DNA of 64,000 bases from Catenulispora acidiphila DSM 44928 (lineage in GTDB: Bacteria; Actinomycetota; Actinomycetes; Streptomycetales; Catenulisporaceae): the NCBI RefSeq assembly GCF_000024025.1, contig NC_013131.1:4464001-4528000 (forward strand), in the 5' to 3' direction. Each line of letters opens with the position of its first letter. The first letter of the stretch is position 1. Shown here piece by piece: positions 34,632-43,873 of this stretch. A model generated the notes under the pieces. The model did not search any database. It was not told the DNA's origin and saw only the letters and a program-made list of their open reading frames with translations. The translations under genes were made by a program, and so were the position numbers.

Positions 34632-35322
34632 TCAGGCGGTCTTCCAGCCGCGGCGCAGGAGCGCGGCTGACCCGGTGAAGGTAGCGATGCTGTCGGTGCT
34701 CAGTAGCTCGGGCATGGACGCTTCCGACAGGTAGCGGCGGTCAGCGACCTTCCACTCGCCGTGGAGTTCGGCCAGGACTGCGCCGGTCAGCCTGGCCAGG
34801 GCGGCGGAATCCAAGCAGCCGGACAGCCAGTCGCGGAACCCGCGCAACCCGTGAGAGCCCAGATCAGCCTCGGCGAGGTGTATGTGCAGCTCCTTCGGCG
34901 CCTGGCAATACAGTGTGGCAGCATCCAGCATCCTGCACCGCCGACAGTTTCCCGGCGTATTCCAGACGACGGCGAACCAAGGCCATTGAGGCGCTGAACT
35001 TGGTCATCTTCTTGTTCAGCGCAGTGCCGTCCAGGTCGCGGAATACCCGCTGCCGGTATTCGACCTCTTCCGTACTGCGCCGCGGTCGGCCGAACAGACC
35101 GGTCAAGTCGTATTGGTCCAGCCCGGCCAGTACCGAGGCCACGGCCTCATCCAGATGCAGATCAGCGAAGAACGCCGTAGCACCCTGACCGGCATCGGCA
35201 GTTCAGGACCGGCCGGGGCGCAGGGACAGGATGCTTGTGAACAGCGTCGCGGCCAGCGGCCGCGGGCTCGGCCCGGCAGCGGCCGGTGGCAGCAGCTCGT
35301 TGCCCGTGGTGAATGTGCGCAT
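34632..35322 (-). pseudogene. Decayed MutS-like protein gene
   Basis: ATG 35322 with GGGAGG upstream begins MRTFTTGNELLPPAAAGPSP then ATLFTSILSLRPGRS and a stop. Other frames continue AFFADLHLDEAVASVLAGLD, QYDLTGLFGRPRRSTEEVEY then RQRVFRDLDG, and further on LDAATLYCQAPKELHIHLAE with LGSHGLRGFRDWLSG. These match the lever/clamp part of MutS-related proteins found in actinomycetes. At least two frameshifts and one stop are present and the C-terminal ATPase domain is missing. Confidence 0.65.
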
Positions 35323-35770
35323 GGCGGCCTCCCGATAAGAAATCGGTGGAGGCCATCAGCACCGGCTGGTGCGGTTAAGGGCGAGCCTCGTCGCCTCCGA
35401 ATATCACTGTCCCCCGACACCGTCCGAATACGCGGTCCAGCACGATCGACGTGTTCGGCGCGGAGTTGGGAGCTTCACCAGGAGCACAGTGCTTCGGCCG
35501 CTACAGCAATCAGGCGATCGCTCCGGGCGCTCGCGGTGACCTGGTGCTGACGAGGCAGGCCGACAAACCAGGTCGCGGGTCCCTACCGCCACGTCCCGGC
35601 CGAGTGTTGTTCTCGGTGCTGGTGATAGCCGCGGGGTCACCGCCCGCCACCCCTAACGGCCCGGTCGCCGAGAAACCACCCGGCCGGCTCAGCCTGCCAA
35701 CACGCCGATAGGTGAGACGCACCACTGGCAGAACACCGTACTCACGCTATGCTGGCTGGGTATCACCACC
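35323..35770. other. Intergenic region with the promoter of the fluoride operon
   Basis: No gene is supported. TATGCT near 35752, just before the riboswitch, is a plausible -10 element for the operon that follows. Confidence 0.45.
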
Positions 35771-35826
35771 GGCGGTGGGGCCCGCCGTATAAACCGCCGT
35801 CCTTGCGACGGCCAACGGTCCCTACT
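35771..35826 (+). ncRNA. Fluoride riboswitch (crcB motif)
   Basis: The RNA begins GGCGGTGGGGCCCGCCGTAT, goes on AAACCGCCGT, has a hairpin (GCCGTCCTTGCGACGGC) and ends CAACGGTCCCTAC. The order GGCG-x-UG-GGGCC-CGCC, AAAC, GC-rich hairpin, and a terminal GG-UCCCUAC pairing back to form the pseudoknot matches the crcB-motif consensus closely. It lies 57 bp upstream of two FluC fluoride-channel genes, which is the usual setting. Fluoride binding should raise expression of the operon. Confidence 0.88.
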
Positions 35827-35882
35827 TCACCTTCAGCGACGCCATATTCGGCGCCGTCGACCGAGAAGTAGGAGCCGTGCGC

Positions 35883-36422
35883 ATGACCTCCGACGTCGAT
35901 CTGACACCGGCAGACAACCTCCCCATCGATCCGGACGCGGCCAAACTCGAGCGCCGCTGGGCCGGCGCGCCCGCCTCGGAGCTGGGCGCGATTGCCGCCG
36001 GCGGCGCGTTGGGCGGGCCGACCCGCTACGGGCTGGGCCTGGCGTTCCCGACCGCGCCGCACACCTTCCCGCTGACGACCTTCGTTATCAACGTCTCCGG
36101 GTCCTTCGTGCTGGCGCTGCTTCTGGTGTTCATCTTGGACATCTGGCCGCCCAGCACCTATGTGCGGCCGTTTTTCTGCGTCGGGTTCCTAGGTGCCTAC
36201 ACCACGTTCTCCACCTGGATGGTCGACACCGACCGGCTCATCGCCGCCGGCACCTGGGGCCCGGCCGCAGGGAACCTCGCCGGAAGCCTGATCGCCGGGG
36301 TGGCGGCCACCAGCCTGGGTCTTCTGTTGGGCCGTGGCATCGCCGAGCGGCGCCACAAAGACCCGCCCGAGGACCGCCTCTCCGCTCTTGCCACGTCCCA
36401 GAAGATCGGAGGACGGCCGTGA
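35883..36422 (+). CDS. crcB: Fluoride ion channel FluC, subunit 1
   Basis: 179 residues with four membrane helices. The family signatures are present: GGALGGPTRYGLGL (GxxRY), FVINVSGSFVLALLL (TxxxN region) and CVGFLGAYTTFSTWM (GxxGAxTTFSTF). Fluc channels are dual-topology or heterodimeric and export fluoride. An N-terminal hydrophilic extension of about 35 residues is unusual. AGGAG at 35870 suits ATG 35883. The DUF190 gene starts within its stop codon. Confidence 0.92.
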   Translation: MTSDVDLTPADNLPIDPDAAKLERRWAGAPASELGAIAAGGALGGPTRYGLGLAFPTAPHTFPLTTFVINVSGSFVLALLLVFILDIWPPSTYVRPFFCVGFLGAYTTFSTWMVDTDRLIAAGTWGPAAGNLAGSLIAGVAATSLGLLLGRGIAERRHKDPPEDRLSALATSQKIGGRP

Positions 36423-36811
36423 AGCTGTCCGGACCCGCACGGCGCCTCTCCATCTTCATCGGCGAAACCGACCAGTACCACCACCACGCGCTCTACCACG
36501 AGATCGTGACCCGAGCGAAGGAAGCAGGACTGGCCGGGGCCAGCGTGTTCCGCGGCATGGAAGGTTACGGCGCCACCTCGCGCATCCACACCACCGCCAT
36601 CTTGTCGCTGACTGAGGACCTGCCACTGATCATCATCATCGTCGACACCACCGAGAAGATCGACGCCTTCCTGCCGCAGCTGGACGAGCTGATCGGCGAG
36701 GGACTGGTCATCATCGACGACGTCGAGGCCATCACCTACACCGGCCGCAGCCTGGAAACGCCCCGCGAGGGCGAGGCCGACCACCGCAAGCACCGATGGG
36801 GCCACTCGTGA
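36419..36811 (+). CDS. DUF190 protein
   Basis: 130 residues, GTG start overlapping the stop of the first FluC gene. RLSIFIGETDQYHHHALYHE then IVTRAKEAGLAGASVFRGME and GYGATSRIHT is typical of DUF190, a ferredoxin-like/PII-like fold often encoded with FluC genes. It probably tunes the channel or senses a ligand; the exact role is unknown. Its 3' end overlaps the second FluC gene. Confidence 0.9.
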   Translation: MKLSGPARRLSIFIGETDQYHHHALYHEIVTRAKEAGLAGASVFRGMEGYGATSRIHTTAILSLTEDLPLIIIIVDTTEKIDAFLPQLDELIGEGLVIIDDVEAITYTGRSLETPREGEADHRKHRWGHS

Positions 36812-37179
36812 TCACCCTGATCGCCGTCTCCGTTGCCGCCGCGATCGGCGCCTCGGCTCGCTACCTGTTGGACAAAGCCCTCACCGGCCGATGCGCCTCG
36901 ACCCTGCCGATCGGCACCCTGACCATCAACATCACTGGCGCGTTCCTGCTGGGCCTGCTGACCGGCCTGGCAGCCCACCACGGCATGCCGAAGAACGCCC
37001 TGACCGTGCTCGGCACCGGATTCTGCGGCGCCTACACCACCTTCTCCACCTTCTCCTATGAGACCATGCGCTTGGTCGAAGACGGCTCGATCGCCGAGGC
37101 CACAACGAACGTCGCGGTCAGCCTGACCGCCGGCATGGCCACCGCAGCCGCTGGCCTCGGCGCGGCGCTGCTGCTGTGA
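36796..37179 (+). CDS. crcB: Fluoride ion channel FluC, subunit 2
   Basis: 127 residues with four membrane helices and the FluC motifs ASARYLLDKAL (xxRY), GTLTINITGAFLLGLLTGLA (TxxxN) and GFCGAYTTFSTFSYE. The first gene overlaps the DUF190 gene by 16 bp. The pair of unequal FluC genes suggests a heterodimeric channel, as in many Gram-positive bacteria. Confidence 0.92.
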   Translation: MGPLVITLIAVSVAAAIGASARYLLDKALTGRCASTLPIGTLTINITGAFLLGLLTGLAAHHGMPKNALTVLGTGFCGAYTTFSTFSYETMRLVEDGSIAEATTNVAVSLTAGMATAAAGLGAALLL

Positions 37180-37480
37180 ACCCACCCCACGCCGGCCAAG
37201 CGCCCAACGGCTACCGCACCTCAACTCCATGGCTGTCCCCAGCCCGGCACGAGCAGCCCACCAGCGCCGCAGGAACGTGCTACGCCCGCCCGCACCGCGC
37301 AGCACCACCCCGGCCGCCTTTAAACCGCGCGAGATGGTCATCGCCGACTGGTCTGTGAGCAGCCGAATGTGCTCCACACCGACCCCCGCACGCCGGTACA
37401 GATCTCGGACCAGCGTGTCGGTCGACGCCACCGACACCGGCAGCCGCCGCCACAACAACGGCCCCGCCTCACCGACCGAG
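37180..37480. other. Region between fluoride-channel genes and the enolase remnant
   Basis: About 300 bases. Frames are open on both strands but none has start signals; it may hold scrambled sequence from the missing N-terminal part of the enolase gene. A minus-strand frame ending at 37503 has no recognisable match. Confidence 0.4.
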
Positions 37481-37935
37481 TTGAGTAGCAGCGAGCTGAT
37501 CACGCGCTACGCCGCAATGATCGACCAGTTCGGCGTTTACAGCATCGAAGAGGCAGGCTGGATCGAGATGACCGAGGCCCTGGGCGACCGGGTCCAGTTG
37601 GTTGGCGAGACATCTTCGTCACCGACGCCGGCACCATCACAGCCGCGGCGGCCCGCGGCATCGCCAACTCCGCACTGATCAAAGCCAACCAGATCGGCAC
37701 CGTCACCGGCACCCTGGACGCCCTGGCCGCAGCCCGTACCGCCGGCTACACCGCGATGATCTCCCACCGCTCCGGCGAGACCTGCGACGACTTCATCGCT
37801 GACCTGGCCGTGGCCAGGCCAGGGGTTGCGGGCAGATCAAATCCGGCGCCCGCGCGCGGCGAGCGGCTGGCCAAATACAACCGGCTCCTGGCCATCGCCG
37901 CCGCCAACTCCGAATTCCCTGCCCGCCACCGCTAA
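37481..37935 (+). pseudogene. eno: C-terminal remnant of an enolase gene in the fluoride operon
   Basis: One frame reads SSSELITRYAAMIDQFGVYS then IEEAGWIEMTEALGDRVQLV; after a one-base shift, DIFVTDAGTITAAAARGIAN then SALIKANQIGTVTGTLDALA, SHRSGETCDDFIADLAVA, and GERLAKYNRLLAIAA to a stop at 37935. These are the catalytic Asp-Glu-Lys barrel blocks of enolase, including the IKxNQIGT and SHRSGE motifs. The N-terminal 250 residues and the 'DPxAEDDW' part are missing. Enolase is a known target of fluoride and is sometimes under fluoride-riboswitch control, so a second, fluoride-induced enolase fits here; this copy is broken. Confidence 0.8.
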
Positions 37936-37948
37936 GGGGAAACACACC

Positions 37949-38554
37949 ATGACCGCCACCACGAAAAAGCGCCACCAAAGCAGCCCCACAGCCAGAGCTC
38001 GCCACGTCGCAGAGTCCTTCAGCAGTCGCCTTGCAGCGGCTGACCGGGCTCTGGCCGCACAGGCTGTCAAGCACCGAGGACCGGCTACGGTCGCCCTGGC
38101 CCGCGCGCTCAGCGACGGCGCCGAGCCTCACGTCATCTACCCGGTGCTGGCTATCGGCGCTTTCATCTCCCGCACCGGCGCAAAAGACGCAGGCCGTGCC
38201 GCACTCACCATCGCCACCGGCATGGCCGTCCGGCGAGCCGTTGCCCAGGCAGTCCGTCGGTCCCGCCCACCAGCTTCCCGCTGGCTGGCCGAACCCAACG
38301 GGTTCTCGCTGCCCTCACGACACACCGCCGCCGCCGCCCTGGCCGTCGGCGCAGCCTGCCAAGCCATGCACATCCCCAGTTCGGCCCGAACCTGCGCCGT
38401 CGCCGCTGCATCGGTCGGCGTCGGCGCCTCCCGAGTCATCCTCGGCGTGCACTGGCCCGGCGATGTTGCTGCCGGCTGGCTACTAGCCAAACTATGGCTA
38501 CGAATGTTCGAACGCACCGCCCCGCCCATCACCGCCACCTACCCAACTCGGTGA
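37949..38554 (+). CDS. PAP2-family membrane phosphatase
   Basis: 201 residues from ATG 37949 with AGGGGAAA upstream. Phosphatidic-acid-phosphatase motifs: RRAVAQAVRRSRPPAS (KxxxxxxRP-type), LPSRHTAAAALAVGA (PSGH-type with Arg for Gly) and GASRVILGVHWPGDVAAGWL (SRxxxxxHxxxD). Several membrane helices surround them. It should remove phosphate from a lipid or isoprenoid pyrophosphate. It follows the enolase remnant by 13 bp and is likely the last gene of the fluoride operon. Confidence 0.83.
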   Translation: MTATTKKRHQSSPTARARHVAESFSSRLAAADRALAAQAVKHRGPATVALARALSDGAEPHVIYPVLAIGAFISRTGAKDAGRAALTIATGMAVRRAVAQAVRRSRPPASRWLAEPNGFSLPSRHTAAAALAVGAACQAMHIPSSARTCAVAAASVGVGASRVILGVHWPGDVAAGWLLAKLWLRMFERTAPPITATYPTR

Positions 38555-39083
38555 CCAGCGATGCGACTCCGCTCGCGTCCGACAGCCGGTGCCGGAGTAA
38601 CGAAACCCTCGACCGTGAGCCCTGCCGACGGCGCGCTCGATCTGTTCGGCGACAATCGGCCTTTTGATCTCAGCCTTCTTGCTGCCAATCCCGAGACTGG
38701 GCTCAAGCTCGCGGTCCGGGGCCGCTTCTCGAAGCTGATTCCGGCGTCCTCGATGAGCTCGCCGACGAGGGCGTTGAGACCAGTAGACATATCCCGGGAT
38801 ACGGCCGAGTTCTCCGCTCACGGGGTGATGGCGGGGCCGAACAGGTGAGACGCCGAATGGGCGATCGGCGCCAGGGGCCCGCTGTAGCCTGTCTGTCGCC
38901 ATACCTGCTGTGACGTGGGAAAACGGCATGCAGTCATGCCGGTCGATCGGCTTCCGGCAGATTTATTGCGATCCCATGCGTTCGGAGGTTTTCCGTCCAG
39001 GGGGTTGGGTTCGGTCGGGAGTTGGCAGGACGCCAAGCGGTGGTCCCAAGCCGAGGACCGGTGCCTTGAGAGGAAGCGCGTTC
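38555..39083. other. Intergenic region before the DUF262 gene
   Basis: About 530 bases. A minus frame (38539-38790; MSTGLNALVGELIEDAGISF) is open but has no recognised match. The promoter of the DUF262/helicase pair should lie near its right end. Confidence 0.4.
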
Positions 39084-40694
39084 GTGGCCGAGCAGTCGAC
39101 GTTCACTGTTGCCCAGTTGATCGATCAGGCGGAGCGGTTCGACGTCCCGGAGGTACAGCGCCTTTTCACCGCTCGACCCGAGTGGGTCGTCCTGCTCATT
39201 GACTCCCTTTACCGAGGGATCGGGGTTGGCGCGCCTCTCCTGTGGAGTCCGCGCGAGGGTGCCCCAGATTCCCGCTATCGGTGTGAATCGACAGCCGATT
39301 ATTGGATTATCGACGGGCAGGGGCGCCTTACTGGAACGCTGGCCGCCTTCGGGATCCGGCCGCCGTGGATCGCCGGCGAGCAGTGGGAAGCCATGGGTGG
39401 TCCGGAGCGCGAGGTGGCGGTGGCGTTCACCCCGCTCGGCCAAACTAATTTCGTACAGTACAAGCCTGGTGAGCGTTGCCAGATCCGGCTTCGCGATCTG
39501 CTTGATCCGGGGCCAGGGGGACTGTCAAAGCTGCTGCGTGAGACGACTGGGACTATGCCGGACGCTGTGATGATCGAGACGCTCGCCGTACTCGCTCAAC
39601 GGTTGCGCGATGCGGCGTTCCATGTGTACTGGCAGGACGGTGGTCTGCGCAATGTCGTCGACGCGTTCATCCGGCACAATCAGAGGGGCTCGGGGCGATT
39701 CCTGTCCCGTGAAGAGTGTGACCTGGCAGTTCTGGCCCTATCGTGCCCAGGGCTGCAACGGGACATCATCGACCCGGCTGTGGCTGATGTCGCCGCTGCC
39801 GGCTTCCCCCTGACTCTGGATCGGCGCCGCATCTTCGCAGTCATGAAGGTCCTGACGCCGGTGAAACTACGCATGTGCATGGCGGACAACCCCGATCGGC
39901 TGCGGGCTGTCGCATATACCGCCGTAGCCGGGGCCCGAGCTGTAGCCGAGTACCTATCGCGCTGCGGGATCGCGGGCGACGAACTGTTCGCCCGCCGTCC
40001 ACTGGCGTTGGTACTCGCGACGTTGTTCGCCCGCTTCCCGCAGTCTGCCTCACGCGACTTCGCCCGACGCTGGCTGGCCCAGGCGCTGGCCTCAGGACGA
40101 TACGACTTCGGAGGCAACCAGTTCGCCGACAGCGACGCCTCCGCGGTCGCCCGCTGTACGACTCTGGACGACGCCGAAACCGTCCTGGCGGCTCGGATCG
40201 CGCAATTCACTGAACCGCAGCTTGACCCGGAGGACCTGACCACCAGCCACTCCGCCGCCGGCAAGGCCTGGACACTTTACGCTCTGGCCTGCCACGCACA
40301 GACCTGCGGCCCGGTCAGCGATCTGGCCGATCCCACGATCGGCGCCGGCGACCCGGCACTGCAGTTGCACCCCTTGTGGCCACACACAGCCAGCAGGACT
40401 CGCCGCACCTTGGCCGCCTACGCGATGATGACCGAGGCCAGCGCGGAGCGCATCGCGGCGGTCGGAGGGTTCACCGTAGATGCCTACCTGGACCTTCGTT
40501 GCTCGGACCAATCACTACACGCCCAACAAATCTGTCGCCCCAGCTCCGATACCGACGTCGAGGAAGTGGTTCGTCACCGGACGGTCGCCCTCGTCGACAT
40601 GATCGGCGGCTTTCTAGCGCGACTTGAACCGCTGGCACCCCCACCCTTGGTCGGCGCGGACGTTGCACTGCCACGCGCGCTGGAAACCGCGTGA
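39084..40694 (+). CDS. DUF262-domain protein (first gene of a putative defence pair)
   Basis: 536 residues from GTG 39084, with GAGAGGAAG upstream; an in-frame ATG at 38910 would add non-conserved residues. FTVAQLIDQAERFDVPEVQR then EWVVLLIDSLYRGIGVGAPL and ADYWIIDGQGRLTGTLAAF (near residue 75) is the DUF262 (ParB/sulfiredoxin-like) domain of GmrSD-type restriction proteins; the usual IDGQQRL is IDGQGRL here. The remaining 400 residues are helical and carry no HNH (DUF1524) motif that I can see. DUF262 proteins use nucleotide hydrolysis to control DNA cleavage in defence. The stop overlaps the start of the helicase gene, so the two are coupled. Confidence 0.8.
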   Translation: MAEQSTFTVAQLIDQAERFDVPEVQRLFTARPEWVVLLIDSLYRGIGVGAPLLWSPREGAPDSRYRCESTADYWIIDGQGRLTGTLAAFGIRPPWIAGEQWEAMGGPEREVAVAFTPLGQTNFVQYKPGERCQIRLRDLLDPGPGGLSKLLRETTGTMPDAVMIETLAVLAQRLRDAAFHVYWQDGGLRNVVDAFIRHNQRGSGRFLSREECDLAVLALSCPGLQRDIIDPAVADVAAAGFPLTLDRRRIFAVMKVLTPVKLRMCMADNPDRLRAVAYTAVAGARAVAEYLSRCGIAGDELFARRPLALVLATLFARFPQSASRDFARRWLAQALASGRYDFGGNQFADSDASAVARCTTLDDAETVLAARIAQFTEPQLDPEDLTTSHSAAGKAWTLYALACHAQTCGPVSDLADPTIGAGDPALQLHPLWPHTASRTRRTLAAYAMMTEASAERIAAVGGFTVDAYLDLRCSDQSLHAQQICRPSSDTDVEEVVRHRTVALVDMIGGFLARLEPLAPPPLVGADVALPRALETA

Positions 40695-43600
40695 GCCATA
40701 CCCATACTCCGAAGCCGCCAGCGGTTGTCACCAACGGCGACGGAGCCTCCGTCCTTACCGCGGCGGGGAACTGGCTGTCCGATATGGCTCCTGGATCGCA
40801 AGGCTCAGTCGTATCACTGGCCGCCGGATACCTGAGCATCCACGGCCTGATGCTACTGACCGGCCGGCTGAGGGCTCTGCTGGACAATGGGGCAACGCTT
40901 CGGCTGCTGTTCGGTGTCGCCCCGACCGGCACGGCAGCCGTCACCGTCGATGCTGGGGACAAGGACATCGCCGACCTGCCCGAGCTGCTGGCCGCGGACG
41001 AAGGCGCGCTGCGCGCCGAGATCGCAGGGATCCCGATGTCAGCGGCCAACGCCAGCCGCCTGGCTGACTTGCTCAGCGTGCTGTCCCACAAGGATGTCGA
41101 GATCCGACGATTTGAGCGTGGCTTCTTTCACGCCAAGGCTATTGTCGCGGACTATCCAGTTGGCGCGGTTGCCCTAGTCGGTTCCTTCAACCTGACTCGT
41201 GGCGGCATGCTCAGCAACATCGAACTCGGTGTCGGTGTCGCTCGTTCCCAGGGCCGGGCGGTGGCCGAACAGGTCCACGGCTGGTGGAACCAATCCGAGC
41301 CCTACGACCTCAACGAACTCATCTCCACTCTGTTTCTGCTGGCTCCCATCGAACTCGTGTATCTACGGATCCTCTCCGCGCTGTTCGCCGAGGAACTCGC
41401 GGTGTGTGCCTCGCCGATCGGGCTTACCGGTTTCCAGGAGGCAGCGGTTGCCAAAGCGCTGCTCACACTTCGCCACCGTGGCGGCGTGCTGCTGGCTGAC
41501 GACGTCGGCCTTGGCAAGAGCTATATCATCGCCGACCTCGCCCGTCGTGAAACGATCGCCGAAGTAGGCACTGCCCGGATCGCGCTATTCTGCCCCGCGC
41601 ACCTGAAACCCATGTGGCTGGCCTACAAGAACCGTTGGAATCTGCATGTTGACATCCACAGCTACAACGCTCTGTCTGATATGTACAAGAAGGTCCGCCG
41701 TGGCGGCGGAGTCTGGCATCAATATTCGATGATCATCTGCGACGAGTCGCACTACTTGAACAATCGCGACCGCAAGCGTTACAAAGCACTGGTAGACCTC
41801 CTTGCGGCCAAGGGCAGACGCCCAAAGATCATCCTGGCCACTGCCACGCCAGCCAACAACAGTGGCGAAGATTTGGCAACGCAACTCAACCTCGCCTGCC
41901 CGTTCCCAGAGACCGGACGTCCCCGCGCCCATGGCTGGTCGCCGTGGCCGACCGTGCGCATGTCCAGAACTCGGCTGTTCGACCTGTGCCGCCATGCGAC
42001 CAAGCTGCCGAAGCCCGTCTTGAGGGACCTCCACGCTGAGATCGATGCCCTCACCGTGCGGCGCACTCGCCCGTTCATCAAGGCGACATGGGCCAGTCCC
42101 GCCAAAAGCCTGCAATTCCCTGTCGTGCGGCAGCACGCCCTCTACTACCAACTCGGCGACCAGATGCGCGACCTGTTCGCCGACGTGCTGGACGCAGCAA
42201 CCATCGGGCCGGCGGCCAAGGACGATCAGTTCCGAGCCGCCATGCGAGACCTGCGCGGACCGACCGCGCGGGTCAGGCCACTGACGCTGGCGGCGTTCAT
42301 GCCCCAGTGCTACGCACTCGACGAGGCGCCGCCATTGTGGACCGATCTCCTGCCGGCCCTGATGAAGATCGCCCTTCTGAAACGGATCGAATCTTCCACC
42401 GCGGCCTTCGCTGTCACCGCCGCTGTCCTGGCTCAACGTACCCAGGAAGCAATCGACGAGCTCGATCGGCGTGACCGCGTCCGCATTACCATTGGCCGCG
42501 AACGCCGCGATCGTTTGCAGGACCTCATGGCTGCGCTGCTCGACCAAGGCGCGGACCGGGAGCGCATCGACGCCATCTTCACAAACCTGCTAGATGGGGA
42601 CAGCAAGCTCGGACCGGCAGGCGGCATCCCGCACTCGATGTACCGTGCCGCGCACCGATTCGACCGCGAACGCTTGTCGCAGGACCTGCAGGCCGACCGG
42701 GACACGCTCGAACAGTTCGCTGCACGCGCCGCCGCTGCGACGGCCGCTGGCGATCCCAAGGCCGACGCGTACACCACGTTGCTGGACGCCATCGCTGGTA
42801 AGACGCTCACCTTCGCTGCGGCCCGGGCCACGACCGCCGACCTGGGATTGCGTATCGATGCCCACCTCGGCGCCGGCGGCGCGCCGCACTACGCTGGACG
42901 TTTCGCCACTATCGGTACGAAAGACCCGCCGACCAAAGCAACAGTTGCACGGATCCTGGCTGGCTACTGTCCCAAAACCGCCTCCGCAACGGAGGCCCTT
43001 GGGACTCGCCGCTCCCGTGACGAGTACGACTTATTGCTGGCCGGCGACGGAATCTCCGAAGGCGTCAACCTCCAGCAAACCCGCGTCATCATCAACTACG
43101 ACCTGCCCTGGGCCCCCGGTCGACTCGCCCAGCGCATCGGACGTGCCGATCGCATTGGCTCACCCCACAAGGTCATCGACGTCTACACCGTTCTGCCAGA
43201 CCAGGTGCTGGACGCTTACCTGCGGCTAATGGACACCCTTGCCGCTAAGGCCGAAACTGCCGCCGTCCTGGTCGGCTCCACCACCGCACTGTTCCCCGGA
43301 GCTGCCATTCGGCCGCTGAACTTCACTGCCATGTACGAAGATCTCGTCAAGCCCGACAGCGAGCCCGTCATCGATGTACCGCCGTCAGAAACGCGCCGAG
43401 CAGTTGCGCGGCGCGCGCACGATGAACCGACGGTCGCTCGCCGGTTGGCCGAAGCGACCACATGGGCCGGAGCAATTCACCCTGAACCTGCCGATGACCC
43501 AGTCGCAGTCTTCTGTTTTGAGCTGCACGGCGTCGAAGGTCAGGCCGCGGTGCCGGTCCTGTGCCTGGTTGGAGCCGGACGCCGCCTCGGCTTCATCACT

Positions 43601-43873
43601 ACCGACCCCGAAGTGTGCTTGGCCGAGATCGAGGTTGATCCCACAGACTGGATGGAGCAGGTCGCAGCCGGCACGCATACCGACCTGCGAGTGCCGACCC
43701 CACCTGCTGCCCACCAGCTCATTTTCGAGCTGTGTGCACGGGCCAAGTCAGACCTGGCGTCCACCTATGGAATCGACCACGATCACCTCGACGAACGTCT
43801 CCGGCTCGTCGGCTGGATCCTGCGCCCCGACAAGAACATGGCACGGGCCGCCCGTGACAAGTGCTGCTACTGA
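40691..43873 (+). CDS. PLD-domain/SNF2-type helicase fusion (second gene of a putative defence pair)
   Basis: 1060 residues. An N-terminal phospholipase-D-like nuclease domain has one HKD motif: FHAKAIVADYPVGAVALVGS then FNLTRGG near residues 145-170 (H-x-K-x4-D...GS-x-N). A SNF2-family helicase follows: motif I LADDVGLGKS near 270, motif II ICDESHYLNN near 349, motif III LATATPANN, a long insertion of about 250 residues, then motif V GDGISEGVNLQQTRVIINYD and motif VI QRIGRADRIG near 790-820. The single HKD suggests dimerisation for cleavage. GTG 40691 overlaps the upstream stop by 4 bp. Translocation coupled to DNA cleavage, licensed by the DUF262 partner, is my inference. Confidence 0.85.
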   Translation: MSHTHTPKPPAVVTNGDGASVLTAAGNWLSDMAPGSQGSVVSLAAGYLSIHGLMLLTGRLRALLDNGATLRLLFGVAPTGTAAVTVDAGDKDIADLPELLAADEGALRAEIAGIPMSAANASRLADLLSVLSHKDVEIRRFERGFFHAKAIVADYPVGAVALVGSFNLTRGGMLSNIELGVGVARSQGRAVAEQVHGWWNQSEPYDLNELISTLFLLAPIELVYLRILSALFAEELAVCASPIGLTGFQEAAVAKALLTLRHRGGVLLADDVGLGKSYIIADLARRETIAEVGTARIALFCPAHLKPMWLAYKNRWNLHVDIHSYNALSDMYKKVRRGGGVWHQYSMIICDESHYLNNRDRKRYKALVDLLAAKGRRPKIILATATPANNSGEDLATQLNLACPFPETGRPRAHGWSPWPTVRMSRTRLFDLCRHATKLPKPVLRDLHAEIDALTVRRTRPFIKATWASPAKSLQFPVVRQHALYYQLGDQMRDLFADVLDAATIGPAAKDDQFRAAMRDLRGPTARVRPLTLAAFMPQCYALDEAPPLWTDLLPALMKIALLKRIESSTAAFAVTAAVLAQRTQEAIDELDRRDRVRITIGRERRDRLQDLMAALLDQGADRERIDAIFTNLLDGDSKLGPAGGIPHSMYRAAHRFDRERLSQDLQADRDTLEQFAARAAAATAAGDPKADAYTTLLDAIAGKTLTFAAARATTADLGLRIDAHLGAGGAPHYAGRFATIGTKDPPTKATVARILAGYCPKTASATEALGTRRSRDEYDLLLAGDGISEGVNLQQTRVIINYDLPWAPGRLAQRIGRADRIGSPHKVIDVYTVLPDQVLDAYLRLMDTLAAKAETAAVLVGSTTALFPGAAIRPLNFTAMYEDLVKPDSEPVIDVPPSETRRAVARRAHDEPTVARRLAEATTWAGAIHPEPADDPVAVFCFELHGVEGQAAVPVLCLVGAGRRLGFITTDPEVCLAEIEVDPTDWMEQVAAGTHTDLRVPTPPAAHQLIFELCARAKSDLASTYGIDHDHLDERLRLVGWILRPDKNMARAARDKCCY

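Noticed and set aside
36736-37503. 255-codon minus-strand frame opposite FluC and the enolase remnant
   Set aside because: Its left part is a shadow of the second FluC gene; its right part (MISSLLLNSVGEAG...) looked protein-like but no family could be named and it overlaps the enolase remnant.
38561-38848. Possible small gene between PAP2 and DUF262 genes
   Set aside because: Open on both strands but without start signals or recognisable content.
39084-43873. Assignment of the DUF262/PLD-SNF2 pair to DISARM, Mokosh or GmrSD
   Set aside because: DISARM has separate PLD and helicase genes plus DUF1998; Mokosh helicases are of a different type; GmrSD has DUF1524 (HNH), which is not seen here.
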